DNA from: JAWXCH01 sp034440595
GTDB lineage: Bacteria; Planctomycetota; Planctomycetia; Pirellulales; JALHPA01
Reading direction: 5' to 3'
Assembly: GCA_034440595.1 (NCBI GenBank)
Contig: JAWXCH010000201.1
Location: forward strand, 1 to 46,734
Length of the DNA stretch: 46,734 nucleotides
Shown: in pieces, positions 32,005 through 40,905 of the stretch
Numbering within the stretch: position 1 is the first letter of the stretch
Layout: every line of letters starts with the position of its first letter
Notes under the pieces: generated by a model
What the model was told of the DNA's origin: nothing
Seen by the model: only the letters and a program-made list of their open reading frames with translations
Databases searched by the model: none
Position numbers and translations under genes: made by a program

Positions 32005-34146
32005 TTAGACCGCCTCGAATACCTCGCGTGGTTGATGGCCAAGCAATAGCGATTCCGCTAAGCTCGTCGCCTCGCTAGATCCCGCCAGCGCCAATACGTC
32101 TCCACCCTGGAGCACATCCTGACCAGCGGGCACGGTCAGCGTTTCGCCGTTGCGCAGGATCGCCAGAATGGTCGCCCCGGTCAGTCCCCGCAGATTGATT
32201 TCGGCCAGCGTTTTGCCAGCGACTTCACTTCCCATCGGTATGATCACGCGCTTGGTAGCACCAAACCCCATCATCATGGCGCTGATTTGCTCGGTGGATT
32301 CGTTATAAGCAGTCGCGCGGCCGTCTTTGGTTGACTGCGCCAATGCTTCGGCCAGTACAATCGCCGCTGCGCGCGCGTGACCTTGCAAGTTTGTGGCACG
32401 TCGCCAGAACGAAACGGTCAGCAGACTCAGCAACAGTACCAGTACGACGGCACCTTGCAACGGCGGAATAAAGGGCTGCGTGATTGCCATCAGCGGTGTA
32501 CCAACCAGGATCACAATCGCCAATTGTAAAGCGACCACAAACAATCGCCGCGAAGCATTCGCCGAATCCAGCTTATCCGGATTCGCGACTGGAAAAACTC
32601 GGTTGGACATCTCCAATCCGAGAAATCTAGCAACGCGAATCATCCCGATCCAGAATGGCGCTGAGATGACGACCGCCAGTAGAACTATAGCGAACTTAGT
32701 CAGTGTGGAGGAGAGTCCAAAGTTGCTTTCGATCCAACTGCCAAGATAGTCTTTATTGACCGAGGCACCGATGATAATCGTCGCTACGATCACTGCATCC
32801 AGGGCCATCCAACGAATTGCACGACGAATTCCGCTTCTTTCACTGCCACCGGCTGGGCCAGAACGAAGTTGCTCAACCCAGGACCCGTACAGCGCCACAA
32901 ACGTCTGTAACGGACGTGGCAGCTTGCGATCGACAAAGTTTGCAGCGGGTTCCGCCAGGCGGATCAAAAAGGGGGTCGTCAGCGTGGTCGCCGCAGAAAC
33001 GGCGACCGCAATCGGATACAGAAACGCACCAATCGCTCCGGTCTTGGTCCCGACCGCCGCAATAATAAATGAGAACTCGCCGATCTGTGCCAGACTCATG
33101 CCAGCTTTGACCGAAGTCTGAATACTCTGGCCGGTCAAGAAAGCACCAGACGTGACAGCAATCGTCTGACAGATCACCACCGCCAGAAAAATGACTATCG
33201 CTGCTGGCCAGTGATCATAGATCTGAACCGGATCGATCAGCATCCCGACCGAAACAAAAAAGATCGCCGCGAACATATCTCGCACCGGCTGTACAAGCCG
33301 CTCGATTTTAATTTCAACGCCCGACTCGGCGATCAGGCTACCTGCGATAAACGCCCCGAGTGCGACCGAGTAGTTGAACCAGTAGGCCAAATACGAAATA
33401 CCAAACGCAATCCCGATGCTGGCCACCAGTGTGGTCTCGGCGCTGTGCAGACGAACAATCGTCCGAATGGTACGAGGAATGATTATCAAACCGACCACAA
33501 TGAGCACGACCAGAAACGTTGACAGCTTGCCGGCCGTATCGGCGATTTCCTCCAGGGACAGCTCTTCCCCTGTGGATAATGTGGTCAGAATGGTAATCAG
33601 CACAATGCCAATCAGATCCTGAATGATCAGGATTCCAAAAACCAGTTGAGTAAAATCGCCACGAACCTTTTGCTCTTCAAAGGCTTTGACCACAATCGTC
33701 GTGCTGGAAATGGCGATAATCGATCCGCAATAAATTGACTCCAGTTGCGTCCAGCCAAAAGCGCGCCCAATCAGGTAGCCCAGCCAGATCATCACACTGC
33801 ACTGAAACACACCAATCAAACCTGCCGTTGGGCCGACCTTGAACAACTTCGCCAGGCTGAATTCCAGACCCAGCGAGAACATCAGCAGAATCACCCCCAG
33901 TTCTGAGAGCGTGTGGACAATATCGCCATCCGCAGACACGGGAAACGACGTGTGTGGACCAACAACCACACCGGCCAGCAAGTACCCCAGGACGACCGGT
34001 TGACGTAGTTTTTGAAAGACAAAAGTAGTGATCGCCGCAGCACAAAGAACGACGGTCAGAGTCTGCAAAAAAGCATGACTGTCGTGCTGAACTGCCCCGA
34101 ACAACGATAAATCCAGATGTTGTCCTATGAGGTGGTATTCATGCAT
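32005..34146 (-). CDS. CPA2-family cation:proton antiporter with TrkA-C domain
   Basis: 713 residues; AAGGAG lies seven bases before the ATG. The membrane part has about twelve helices with the KefB/YbaL pattern: KLRQPVVLGYLLAGVVVGPH, LSELGVILLMFSLGLEFS, ISSTTIVVKAFEEQ, FGILIIQDLIGIVLI, SVALGAFIAGSLIAESG and FFVSVGMLIDP, with the ion-path QD. Two or three further helices (about 475-580) come before a C-terminal RCK_C/TrkA-C domain (about 635-700: KRVIIPMGSEVAGKTLAEIN, VLQGGDVLALAG). The NAD-binding RCK_N domain of KefB is missing. The protein should exchange K+ or Na+ for H+ with ligand gating by the TrkA-C part. Confidence 0.9.
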   Translation of the reverse strand: MHEYHLIGQHLDLSLFGAVQHDSHAFLQTLTVVLCAAAITTFVFQKLRQPVVLGYLLAGVVVGPHTSFPVSADGDIVHTLSELGVILLMFSLGLEFSLAKLFKVGPTAGLIGVFQCSVMIWLGYLIGRAFGWTQLESIYCGSIIAISSTTIVVKAFEEQKVRGDFTQLVFGILIIQDLIGIVLITILTTLSTGEELSLEEIADTAGKLSTFLVVLIVVGLIIIPRTIRTIVRLHSAETTLVASIGIAFGISYLAYWFNYSVALGAFIAGSLIAESGVEIKIERLVQPVRDMFAAIFFVSVGMLIDPVQIYDHWPAAIVIFLAVVICQTIAVTSGAFLTGQSIQTSVKAGMSLAQIGEFSFIIAAVGTKTGAIGAFLYPIAVAVSAATTLTTPFLIRLAEPAANFVDRKLPRPLQTFVALYGSWVEQLRSGPAGGSERSGIRRAIRWMALDAVIVATIIIGASVNKDYLGSWIESNFGLSSTLTKFAIVLLAVVISAPFWIGMIRVARFLGLEMSNRVFPVANPDKLDSANASRRLFVVALQLAIVILVGTPLMAITQPFIPPLQGAVVLVLLLSLLTVSFWRRATNLQGHARAAAIVLAEALAQSTKDGRATAYNESTEQISAMMMGFGATKRVIIPMGSEVAGKTLAEINLRGLTGATILAILRNGETLTVPAGQDVLQGGDVLALAGSSEATSLAESLLLGHQPREVFEAV

Positions 34147-34413
34147 CAGTTCACTCCTTGGTCCAGCCAGTCTCTAGGCCAAATGGAACTCAATCGCCCC
34201 CTCTGCGTCAACCCGAAATCAGGCGGCTTGCAAACACCTGGAATCGTAATGGTCTAAATGCCTGTGGTTGAGGGAGAGTTCAGGCGAATTCTTTGACCAC
34301 AGGTCGCTCAGCGTTTATCTTCTAGAGAGATATTTCCCTCCATTTGCGTGGCCATAAGCTGATGTACTAGCGATAGCCATTGATCGCCAAAGTTTCTAAT
34401 TCAAGAGGACCGC

Positions 34414-37359
34414 ATGCGAATAGTTCGAGTTCAAATAAACAGTCAACCACTTTCTTGCGACCAAAAGTTCGGGTGCCACTGCTGGCTTGCCCAGCACTGT
34501 TTGACATGGGCCCTTCTCATCAGCTTCTGCATCCTCCTTCACGCAGCAGAGCAGCCGAACCCAAATACACCAGAAATTCCAGCGATCTCGCAAACGGTGC
34601 GCGATGCTATCAAACGTGGCGAAGTTCCCGGGGCAGTCACGCTTGTCGCCACACCGGACAAGATTCTGCACTTTGCCGCCACCGGAAACGCCGACGCTCG
34701 GCCTGACGCGCTCGTCAAAAAGGACAGCATCTTTGCAATCATGTCCATGACCAAACCGGTCATCGGTGCGGCTCTGCTAATGCTGCAAGACGATGGCAAA
34801 TTGTCAATCGACGATCCGGTCTCTAAGTACATTCCCGAATTTGCCGATCTCAAGACCGCTGACGGCAAGCCAGCAAACGTCACCATTAAGCAGCTTATGA
34901 CGCATACCTCGGGCATGTCAGATATCTCCAAAGAAGAAGCGGCGCCAATAACCACGCTGGCCGAATTGATCCCAATCTACACAGCCAAGCCAGTTCACTT
35001 TAAACCCGGCACACAATGGGCCTATTGCCAATCGGGCATTAACACGATGGGCCGGCTCATCGAAGTTGTCTCAGGAAAGAATCTGGTCGATTTTCTGGAC
35101 CAGCGGTTGTTTGGGCCGTTGGGAATGAAGGACACCACCTTTTACCTCACGAAGGAGAACACTGAAAAGCGCCTGGCACAACCTTATCAACTGACTAAAG
35201 AGGGCAAATTTGCCCCGTCCGGCAACTTCATTCTCCTCGGAATGCAACCGTTCGACACGAACCGATTCCCTGCCGCAAACGGCGGACTTTATTCGACCGC
35301 AGGCGACTACCTGCGCTTCGCTCAAATGTTGCTCAACAACGGAACGCTGGATGGCAAGCAGTATTTGAAGCCAGAAACTGTAAAACTGTTTTCGTCGAAC
35401 CAGACCGGCGACTTGCGCACCGGGTTCACCGACGGCAACTGCTGGGGCCTCGGCTGCGGCATTGTTCGCAACCCGCAAGGGCCGACCGCAAGTCTCTCCC
35501 CCGGCACCTATGGGCACGGAGGTGCTTTCGGCACCCAGGCCTGGATCGATCCGGAGAAAAAGCTGATCTATATCCTGATGGTCCAGCGAACGAACTATCC
35601 AAACGGCGATGCATCCCAGCTACGAGCTGAGTTTCAGGCCGCCGCATTGAAGGCAGCAGTAAAGCAGACACCCACGGCCGATAAACCGGATCAAGCCCAA
35701 AAGAAGGCCAGTTATCCGGAAGGGAAAATCACCAAGCATGCGTTTAACACCAGTAAAATCTACCCCGGCACAGTGCGCGACTACTGGGTTTATGTGCCAA
35801 AACAATACGATGGCAAGAAGCCCGCCTGTCTTTTTGTCAGTCAGGACGGCATTCGTTACGACGCGCCGACGGTGTTTGATGAACTGATTGCCAAAGGAGA
35901 AATGCCGGTCACGATCGGCGTCTTTGTCATGCCGGGTCGCGTGCCCGCTCCGACAAAAAACGGCACCGACCGTTTTAATCGCAGTTTTGAATACGATGGC
36001 CTGGGAGACGACTACGTTCGGTTCATCAACGAAGAGATTCTGCCAGACGTTGAGTCACGCTCCACCGCCGATGGCCGAAAAATCAGCCTCTCCAAAGATG
36101 GCAACGACCGAGCCATCGCCGGCTCCAGTAGCGGTGCGATCTGCGCCTTCAATGCTGCCTGGGAACGCCCCGATTCCTTTAGTCGTATTTTCAGTTCCGT
36201 CGGAACCTACGTCGGCCTGCGCGGGGCGAATGAATTTCCGACTCTCATTCGCAAGGTGGAACCAAAACCGCTCCGCATCTTCATGCAAGGTGGCAGCAGC
36301 GACCTGAACATCTTTGCTGGCGACTGGTGGATGGTGAACCAGGAAATGCAACGTGCACTGGAATTCGCGGGCTACGAAGTAAAGCACGTCTGGGGCACTG
36401 GCGGGCACAACGAGATCCAGGCCACGGAGGTATTTCCTGATGCCATGCGCTGGCTCTGGAAGGACTGGCCGACGCCAATCAAACGCGGCCTCGGCTCAAA
36501 GCAATTGCAAGAGGTGCTGATTCCTGGCGAAGACTGGGAGCTTGTCGGAGAAGGATACCAATTCACCGAAGGGCCGACCGCGAATCCGCAAGGTGAAGTG
36601 TTCTTCAACGATATACCCGCCTCAAAGACGTACAAGATCGACAAGGATGGCAAGCCACAGGTCGTTGTGCCCGATTCCAAGCGAGCCAACGGCATGGCCT
36701 ATGGCCCTGATGGAAAACGTTACGTAGTGGCCACCGGGACAGAACAAATTCTGGCTTACGATGCGGATGGAAAGGAAAGCGTGATCGCGGACGGCTTTCG
36801 CGGTAATGATCTGTGTGTCATGCACAACGGGGGAATGTATGTGACCAGTCCGGTGCGCGAGAAGCCAGCAGACAGCAAGGTCTGGTACATCAGTCCGAAA
36901 GGGGAGAAGAAGGTGGTTGATACGGGACTGACCTTTCCGAACGGCGTCACCCTGTCGCCCGACCAGACGCTTCTCTATGTGGCCGATAGCCGAACGCACC
37001 TAATCTATAGCTACCAGATTCAGCCCGACGGCTCACTGAAGTACAAACAGCGCTACTACCACCTCCACGTACCCGATGATCTTGATGAGAGCGGTGCCGA
37101 TGGCATCCGCGCCGATCGCGATGGGCGGCTGTATGTGGCCACGCGGATGGGAATTCAGGTCTGCGATCCAATCGGCCGCGTGACCTGCATGCTGCCCCTC
37201 CCGTTTCCTAACAAACGCGCCACGAATGTTTGCTTCGGCGGGCCGAACTTTGACACGCTCTACGTCACCGCCGGTGACCGTGTCTTCAAGCGAAAGCTAA
37301 AAGTGCAGGGGGCGAAGTCGTTTGAGGCACCGGTAAAGACGCCAAATCCGCCACTGTGA
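34414..37359 (+). CDS. Exported three-enzyme fusion: beta-lactamase-like, esterase, SMP-30/gluconolactonase
   Basis: 981 residues; GAGG lies just upstream of the ATG. Signal core LTWALLISFCILLHAAE. Domain 1 (about 55-410) is a serine beta-lactamase/esterase fold with SxxK (S111-K114, SMTK), Y204 in WAYCQSG and HGG in YGHGGAFGTQ. Domain 2 (about 430-695) is an esterase-D/Fes-like alpha/beta hydrolase with nucleophile S572 in GSSSG and a late GGHNEIQA. Domain 3 (about 705-970) is a six-bladed SMP-30/gluconolactonase propeller with FTEGPTANPQGEVFFNDI, RANGMAYGPDG and FPNGVTLSPDQTLLYVADS. Combined activity is probably periplasmic ester and lactone hydrolysis of carbohydrate derivatives. Residues 20-29 are encoded by a dispersed repeat. 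Confidence 0.9.
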   Translation: MRIVRVQINSQPLSCDQKFGCHCWLAQHCLTWALLISFCILLHAAEQPNPNTPEIPAISQTVRDAIKRGEVPGAVTLVATPDKILHFAATGNADARPDALVKKDSIFAIMSMTKPVIGAALLMLQDDGKLSIDDPVSKYIPEFADLKTADGKPANVTIKQLMTHTSGMSDISKEEAAPITTLAELIPIYTAKPVHFKPGTQWAYCQSGINTMGRLIEVVSGKNLVDFLDQRLFGPLGMKDTTFYLTKENTEKRLAQPYQLTKEGKFAPSGNFILLGMQPFDTNRFPAANGGLYSTAGDYLRFAQMLLNNGTLDGKQYLKPETVKLFSSNQTGDLRTGFTDGNCWGLGCGIVRNPQGPTASLSPGTYGHGGAFGTQAWIDPEKKLIYILMVQRTNYPNGDASQLRAEFQAAALKAAVKQTPTADKPDQAQKKASYPEGKITKHAFNTSKIYPGTVRDYWVYVPKQYDGKKPACLFVSQDGIRYDAPTVFDELIAKGEMPVTIGVFVMPGRVPAPTKNGTDRFNRSFEYDGLGDDYVRFINEEILPDVESRSTADGRKISLSKDGNDRAIAGSSSGAICAFNAAWERPDSFSRIFSSVGTYVGLRGANEFPTLIRKVEPKPLRIFMQGGSSDLNIFAGDWWMVNQEMQRALEFAGYEVKHVWGTGGHNEIQATEVFPDAMRWLWKDWPTPIKRGLGSKQLQEVLIPGEDWELVGEGYQFTEGPTANPQGEVFFNDIPASKTYKIDKDGKPQVVVPDSKRANGMAYGPDGKRYVVATGTEQILAYDADGKESVIADGFRGNDLCVMHNGGMYVTSPVREKPADSKVWYISPKGEKKVVDTGLTFPNGVTLSPDQTLLYVADSRTHLIYSYQIQPDGSLKYKQRYYHLHVPDDLDESGADGIRADRDGRLYVATRMGIQVCDPIGRVTCMLPLPFPNKRATNVCFGGPNFDTLYVTAGDRVFKRKLKVQGAKSFEAPVKTPNPPL
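34471..34499. repeat. Dispersed hairpin repeat, copy C (inside a coding region)
   Basis: 29 bp, GGGTGCCACTGCTGG through CCCAGCACTG, match the intergenic copy at 16110-16138 at 27 of 29 positions. Here the unit lies 57 bases after the start codon of the three-enzyme fusion and encodes GCHCWLAQHC at the beginning of its signal peptide region. Confidence 0.8.
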
Positions 37360-37509
37360 TCCGCTTGGCGGAGTTATTGTCCCCGCTGGTTGGACCGCTG
37401 TTACAGAGGGAAGTAAGCCGATTATCACAGGAACGTACGCTAAGCGCCTCGACACGTATTATTGGGACACTGCATCTTAAATTCGCATGTTGCAGAAGGA
37501 TCGCAAAAC

Positions 37510-38778
37510 ATGAGGTATCTCTTTCTAGGCCGCACTCGCTTTCATTTTGGCATACGGACGTTGCTACTATTGACGGTTGTGGCCGCTGCCGTGGCCTGCG
37601 TGTTCGTCAATTGGGATCAGTCCGCGCGATTGCAACGATCAATCGCTTCTGGTCCGGGTATTGTCAAGGTTCATTACTCTGGTGATTACGATCCGGATAA
37701 AGATCCATCACCGGTGCCAGCGTTCCTTCAGGGGCTTTTCGATCACCATCATTTTCGTTCGGTCACTAGGATTGCGACAAACGATGCGCATGGGCATCTA
37801 AGCTCCCTCTCCAAACTACCGAAACTTGACACGTTGGTGATAGTGCTGAATCCCGACCGTCCCTGTAGCGCCGAAGACTTTCGTGAACTGCGTAACGTGC
37901 AGCCGTTGAGATCGCTTTCCGTTTGCAATCCGAGGCTCAGGCCGTCTATTGATCGCCTTGTTTCACTGGATGACTCTCAATTCAATGAAATCTGCTCTTT
38001 GACGCAATTGGAGACATTGGAACTGGGGCGTTGTCACGAGGTATCCCCGGCCATTCTTGCGAAGACTGTCCAGTTAACGAGTTTGAATTCGCTAACCCTG
38101 TGTCTTCCCAAATATGCCAGCCTCAATTGGAGAGGGGATTTGAGCGGTTCGCCATTAACTTCGCTCCGATTTCGCAGAGTAAGGGAGGAAAATAGAGCCT
38201 ACTACTCGCGTCGGGATCGGACGCTACCGGTTATCGATCTATCTGGATCGCAAAATCCGTTGGCATTCTTAACGGAATTACGACAATTGAGATCGCTTTC
38301 TGTTCTCCTAGATGTACCAACCCGGCAAGCGTTGATCGATTGCTTGCCTAAGCCGACGAATCTACAACAATTGGGAATTTATCTTTCATGGGACTGCAAA
38401 CATGAGGACAAAAAGTACAGCGATAAAATGGCCTCAATCGGATCTGTCATTCCGATGTCGCTCGAAAAATTAACACTTGAGTTTTACGACCATCTCACTG
38501 ATGAGGATCTGATGGTATTTGCAAAGCTTCCTAAACTCAAAGCATTGAAGGTGTACGGGGCTAGGCTTGCCACTGACGTTGGTGTGCTGTCATTCTTGGG
38601 TGCAGCTCACATGGAATATCTTGAGTTTCAGCTATCCGGGAACACCAACGAGGGCGCAAAAAAATTACGCACTTCCCTGCCGACGACCGAAGTCATAACA
38701 TCTTGGTCGACCACGTATAGTACCGCAGGCAAAGGCAATCCTCGCGTCAACACCAATACCAAGCCAACTTCTCAATAA
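37510..38778 (+). CDS. Membrane-anchored leucine-rich-repeat-like protein
   Basis: 422 residues from ATG 37510; AAGGA lies about ten bases upstream, so the longer frame from 37462 is rejected. The N-terminus FHFGIRTLLLLTVVAAAVAC is a common planctomycete membrane anchor. The rest has irregular leucine-rich repeats such as LSKLPKLDTLVIVLN, LTQLETLELGRCHEV, LTSLNSLTLCLP, LRQLRSLSVLLDV and LPKLKALKVYGARLAT. A Thr/Asn-rich tail ends it. Function is unknown; LRR proteins usually mediate protein contact at the envelope. Base composition appears lower in GC than its neighbours, which could mean relaxed constraint or later arrival. Confidence 0.75.
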   Translation: MRYLFLGRTRFHFGIRTLLLLTVVAAAVACVFVNWDQSARLQRSIASGPGIVKVHYSGDYDPDKDPSPVPAFLQGLFDHHHFRSVTRIATNDAHGHLSSLSKLPKLDTLVIVLNPDRPCSAEDFRELRNVQPLRSLSVCNPRLRPSIDRLVSLDDSQFNEICSLTQLETLELGRCHEVSPAILAKTVQLTSLNSLTLCLPKYASLNWRGDLSGSPLTSLRFRRVREENRAYYSRRDRTLPVIDLSGSQNPLAFLTELRQLRSLSVLLDVPTRQALIDCLPKPTNLQQLGIYLSWDCKHEDKKYSDKMASIGSVIPMSLEKLTLEFYDHLTDEDLMVFAKLPKLKALKVYGARLATDVGVLSFLGAAHMEYLEFQLSGNTNEGAKKLRTSLPTTEVITSWSTTYSTAGKGNPRVNTNTKPTSQ

Positions 38779-39323
38779 ATCCCCGCACCAAAATATTTCC
38801 ATTTTCGCGCTTGAAAAAAAGCCAGCACCTCTGCTAGAACCGAATCACCGCCAACGAGGCCTCTGCAATGCGCAGCTGAATTACAGAGCTTTAAGACGTG
38901 ACTCTTCCCCGTGTTCGATCGGCGCGGGGCAGTCCTACAAACAATCCTTCCCGCTAGCTTAGTGACTTACCGACCGGTAGGTCGCTTGCTTCACGAAAAG
39001 TGACCAGGGATAGGCGGAGATGCTAAGCGACTGACAACAGCGATGCTCTGCTGATTCACTGTTCAACAATCGCGAAGCGTGGGTGGGGGTGTCAAGCCGT
39101 GTGGGGGCAGAACCGTAGAAAATAGACCGACAAATCGCTCATTTGCTGTCAGCTACTCTCTATATCCCAAAAGTTCGCTTTCTCACGGCCCGAGACGTTG
39201 GCCTGTCAGTCGAGCTCTGGCATGCCAAAGCGTAGCGTGGAAACAAGATAATCAAACTGCAACAAAAGATGCCCGAAATACGCCATGTTTTGTGGTATCG
39301 CAGTTCGACCCCGTTTCGCACGT

Positions 39324-39484
39324 GAAGGTTGCACTATCGACTAGAGACCTCTGTCAGGAGCGTCGCCCGCTAGAGATAACCTCTGATCTAACAATCAGAG
39401 CCGTCGCGAATGGGAACAACTTCGGGCAGTAAACACACTTGGTGTGGCACCGGGTATGGCTATTCGGTAAGTGACAACAGATGG
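39324..39484. repeat. 161-bp direct repeat, copy 1
   Basis: It begins GAAGGTTGCAC and ends GTGACAACAGATGG. It aligns over its full length with 39573-39732 with only one indel, roughly three quarters identical, with long conserved blocks GAGACCTCTG, GGAGCGTCGC and CGTCGCGAATGGGAACAACT. A perfect 7-bp stem CTCTGAT/ATCAGAG with a six-base loop lies inside at about 39380-39400. Confidence 0.75.
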
Positions 39485-39572
39485 TTGGCGTGGACAGCGC
39501 GAGAATCACCGAACCGCAGAAAGTGCCGATAGTTTTACCAGTCAAGTGGCTAGCGCACTCTTGTTCGCCCTC

Positions 39573-39732
39573 GAAGGTTGCACGGCTGACCAGAGACCTC
39601 TGAACGGAGCGTCGCTCGCTAGGGATAACCTCAGACCAACAAGTCAGAGACGTCGCGAATGGGAACAACTCCGGGACACTAAGCACGCCTGCTTTGGCAT
39701 CAGGTAGGGCTGCCGGCCGTGACAACAGATGG
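39573..39732. repeat. 160-bp direct repeat, copy 2
   Basis: Second copy of the unit at 39324-39484, displaced by 248-249 bp. The internal hairpin is kept with compensating or near-compensating changes (CTCAGAC/GTCAGAG). The 88 bp between the copies are not repeated. Confidence 0.75.
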
Positions 39733-39887
39733 CTGTTGATACCGGACGCAAGGGTGTACCAGGAACCTGCGGGTGCATTCCAATCGTCCAACCCCCATCC
39801 AAAGTCAGCGGGCTTTTTCGCGAGAACTGTTTGCCCGTCTGCGCTACCCCTGCGCGCCAACCGTCTACCACTGCGCGCAGCCCACTG

Positions 39888-40871
39888 CTACGGCTGAAAC
39901 GCAAAAATCTTCTTCCAATCCCTTCGCATACTAATCACCGTCCATTTTCGTTTTCTCACCTCGGCCATCAGCTCATCGCTGAACGTACCGATGATCGAAT
40001 CCTTGCCATAAGCGTACTCGCGTTCCGCGTCATCGTGATGGACCAGCATCATCAGGTGTGCCCCCGGCGTTACTTGCGTCCATTCCAGCATTTGCTGGTC
40101 GCCGGTGGAGTTACCAAACGCGGCCAGCGGGGGGCGGCCAATAAATTGACCAATTCCGACCGGCTTGCCTCCCTTGTCATCGATAAAGTTGATCTCAGGC
40201 AGCCGCATCAGCACCGGCCCAGTTGGTCGCATCTCGTACTTGGTTTTAATGCTGCTCCCGATCACTTGTTCCGGCGGAATGTTGTAGACCTTGCTCGTCC
40301 AGGGACGCATGAACTCGATTCCACCTCCCGAGACAATGTATGTCTTAAACCCCTTGGCTTGTAGCAGGTTGATAACCTCCAGCATCGGCTGATAGACTAG
40401 CTCGGTATAGGGCCGCTTAAACTTCGGATGACGCGCGGTCTTAATCCAATCCAGTACAATCTGCTCAAACTCCGCCGTCGTCATGCTGGCATGCGTGGTC
40501 ATGACCAGCTCGGCCAGGCCACGCTCTCCCAGATCGGCCAGCGCCCTATGATCCGCTTCCAATACCGACTTGAACGGCTGCGTCGTTTTCCATTCGGGAT
40601 GCTGCGCGGCCAGCGTATGGATGCGATCAAAAGTAAACGCCGCCTGCACATACATCGGCTGCTCGCACCACAGCGTGCCGTCGTTATCAAACACGGCGAT
40701 CCTCTCTGCGGGCGGCACAAAACTCTCACTGTCTTTTGACGTGGCCCGGCCAACAAAATTAAGGATCGCCTGCTTGGCCGGCCCGTCGTTCCAAGAGGGG
40801 AGGGGATCGTCGGCCTGTGCCGTCGCGATTACAAACAGCCAGGCAATCACTGCCGCCACAGTTCGGTTCAT
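39888..40871 (-). CDS. Exported HAD-family phosphatase
   Basis: 327 residues from ATG 40871; GGAG lies six bases upstream (only three before the alternative ATG at 40874). A signal peptide (VAAVIAWLFVIATAQA) is followed by a HAD domain: motif I AVFDNDGTLW with D62 and D64, motif II TYIVSGGG, and motif IV in AFGNSTGDQQML. A helical cap lies between. The arrangement resembles periplasmic phosphoserine-phosphatase-like HAD proteins; substrate unknown. It follows the FGE gene by 34 bp on the same strand and is likely in the sulfatase operon, perhaps for phosphorylated products of polysaccharide breakdown. Confidence 0.85.
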   Translation of the reverse strand: MNRTVAAVIAWLFVIATAQADDPLPSWNDGPAKQAILNFVGRATSKDSESFVPPAERIAVFDNDGTLWCEQPMYVQAAFTFDRIHTLAAQHPEWKTTQPFKSVLEADHRALADLGERGLAELVMTTHASMTTAEFEQIVLDWIKTARHPKFKRPYTELVYQPMLEVINLLQAKGFKTYIVSGGGIEFMRPWTSKVYNIPPEQVIGSSIKTKYEMRPTGPVLMRLPEINFIDDKGGKPVGIGQFIGRPPLAAFGNSTGDQQMLEWTQVTPGAHLMMLVHHDDAEREYAYGKDSIIGTFSDELMAEVRKRKWTVISMRRDWKKIFAFQP

Positions 40872-40905
40872 CATTTACTCCAAGAATATTCGGCACTCCA
40901 GGAAT

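Larger units (their letters stand above)
38779..39887. other. 1.1-kb non-coding region with two direct repeats
   Basis: Between convergent genes. No ORF here has protein-like features. It contains a Lys/Pro-poor AT-rich start, a G-rich stretch around 39080-39110 and the two direct repeat copies at 39324-39484 and 39573-39732. It may hold degenerate mobile-element remains or structured RNA. Confidence 0.6.

Noticed and set aside
39354..39860. Minus-strand ORF of 168 residues spanning both direct repeats
   Set aside because: The internal repeat ELFPFAT... arises only because the repeat spacing (249) is a multiple of three; the composition is not protein-like and the frame lacks a ribosome site.
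39729..40364. Plus-strand ORF of 211 residues
   Set aside because: Antisense to the C-terminal half of the HAD phosphatase, which has clear catalytic motifs.
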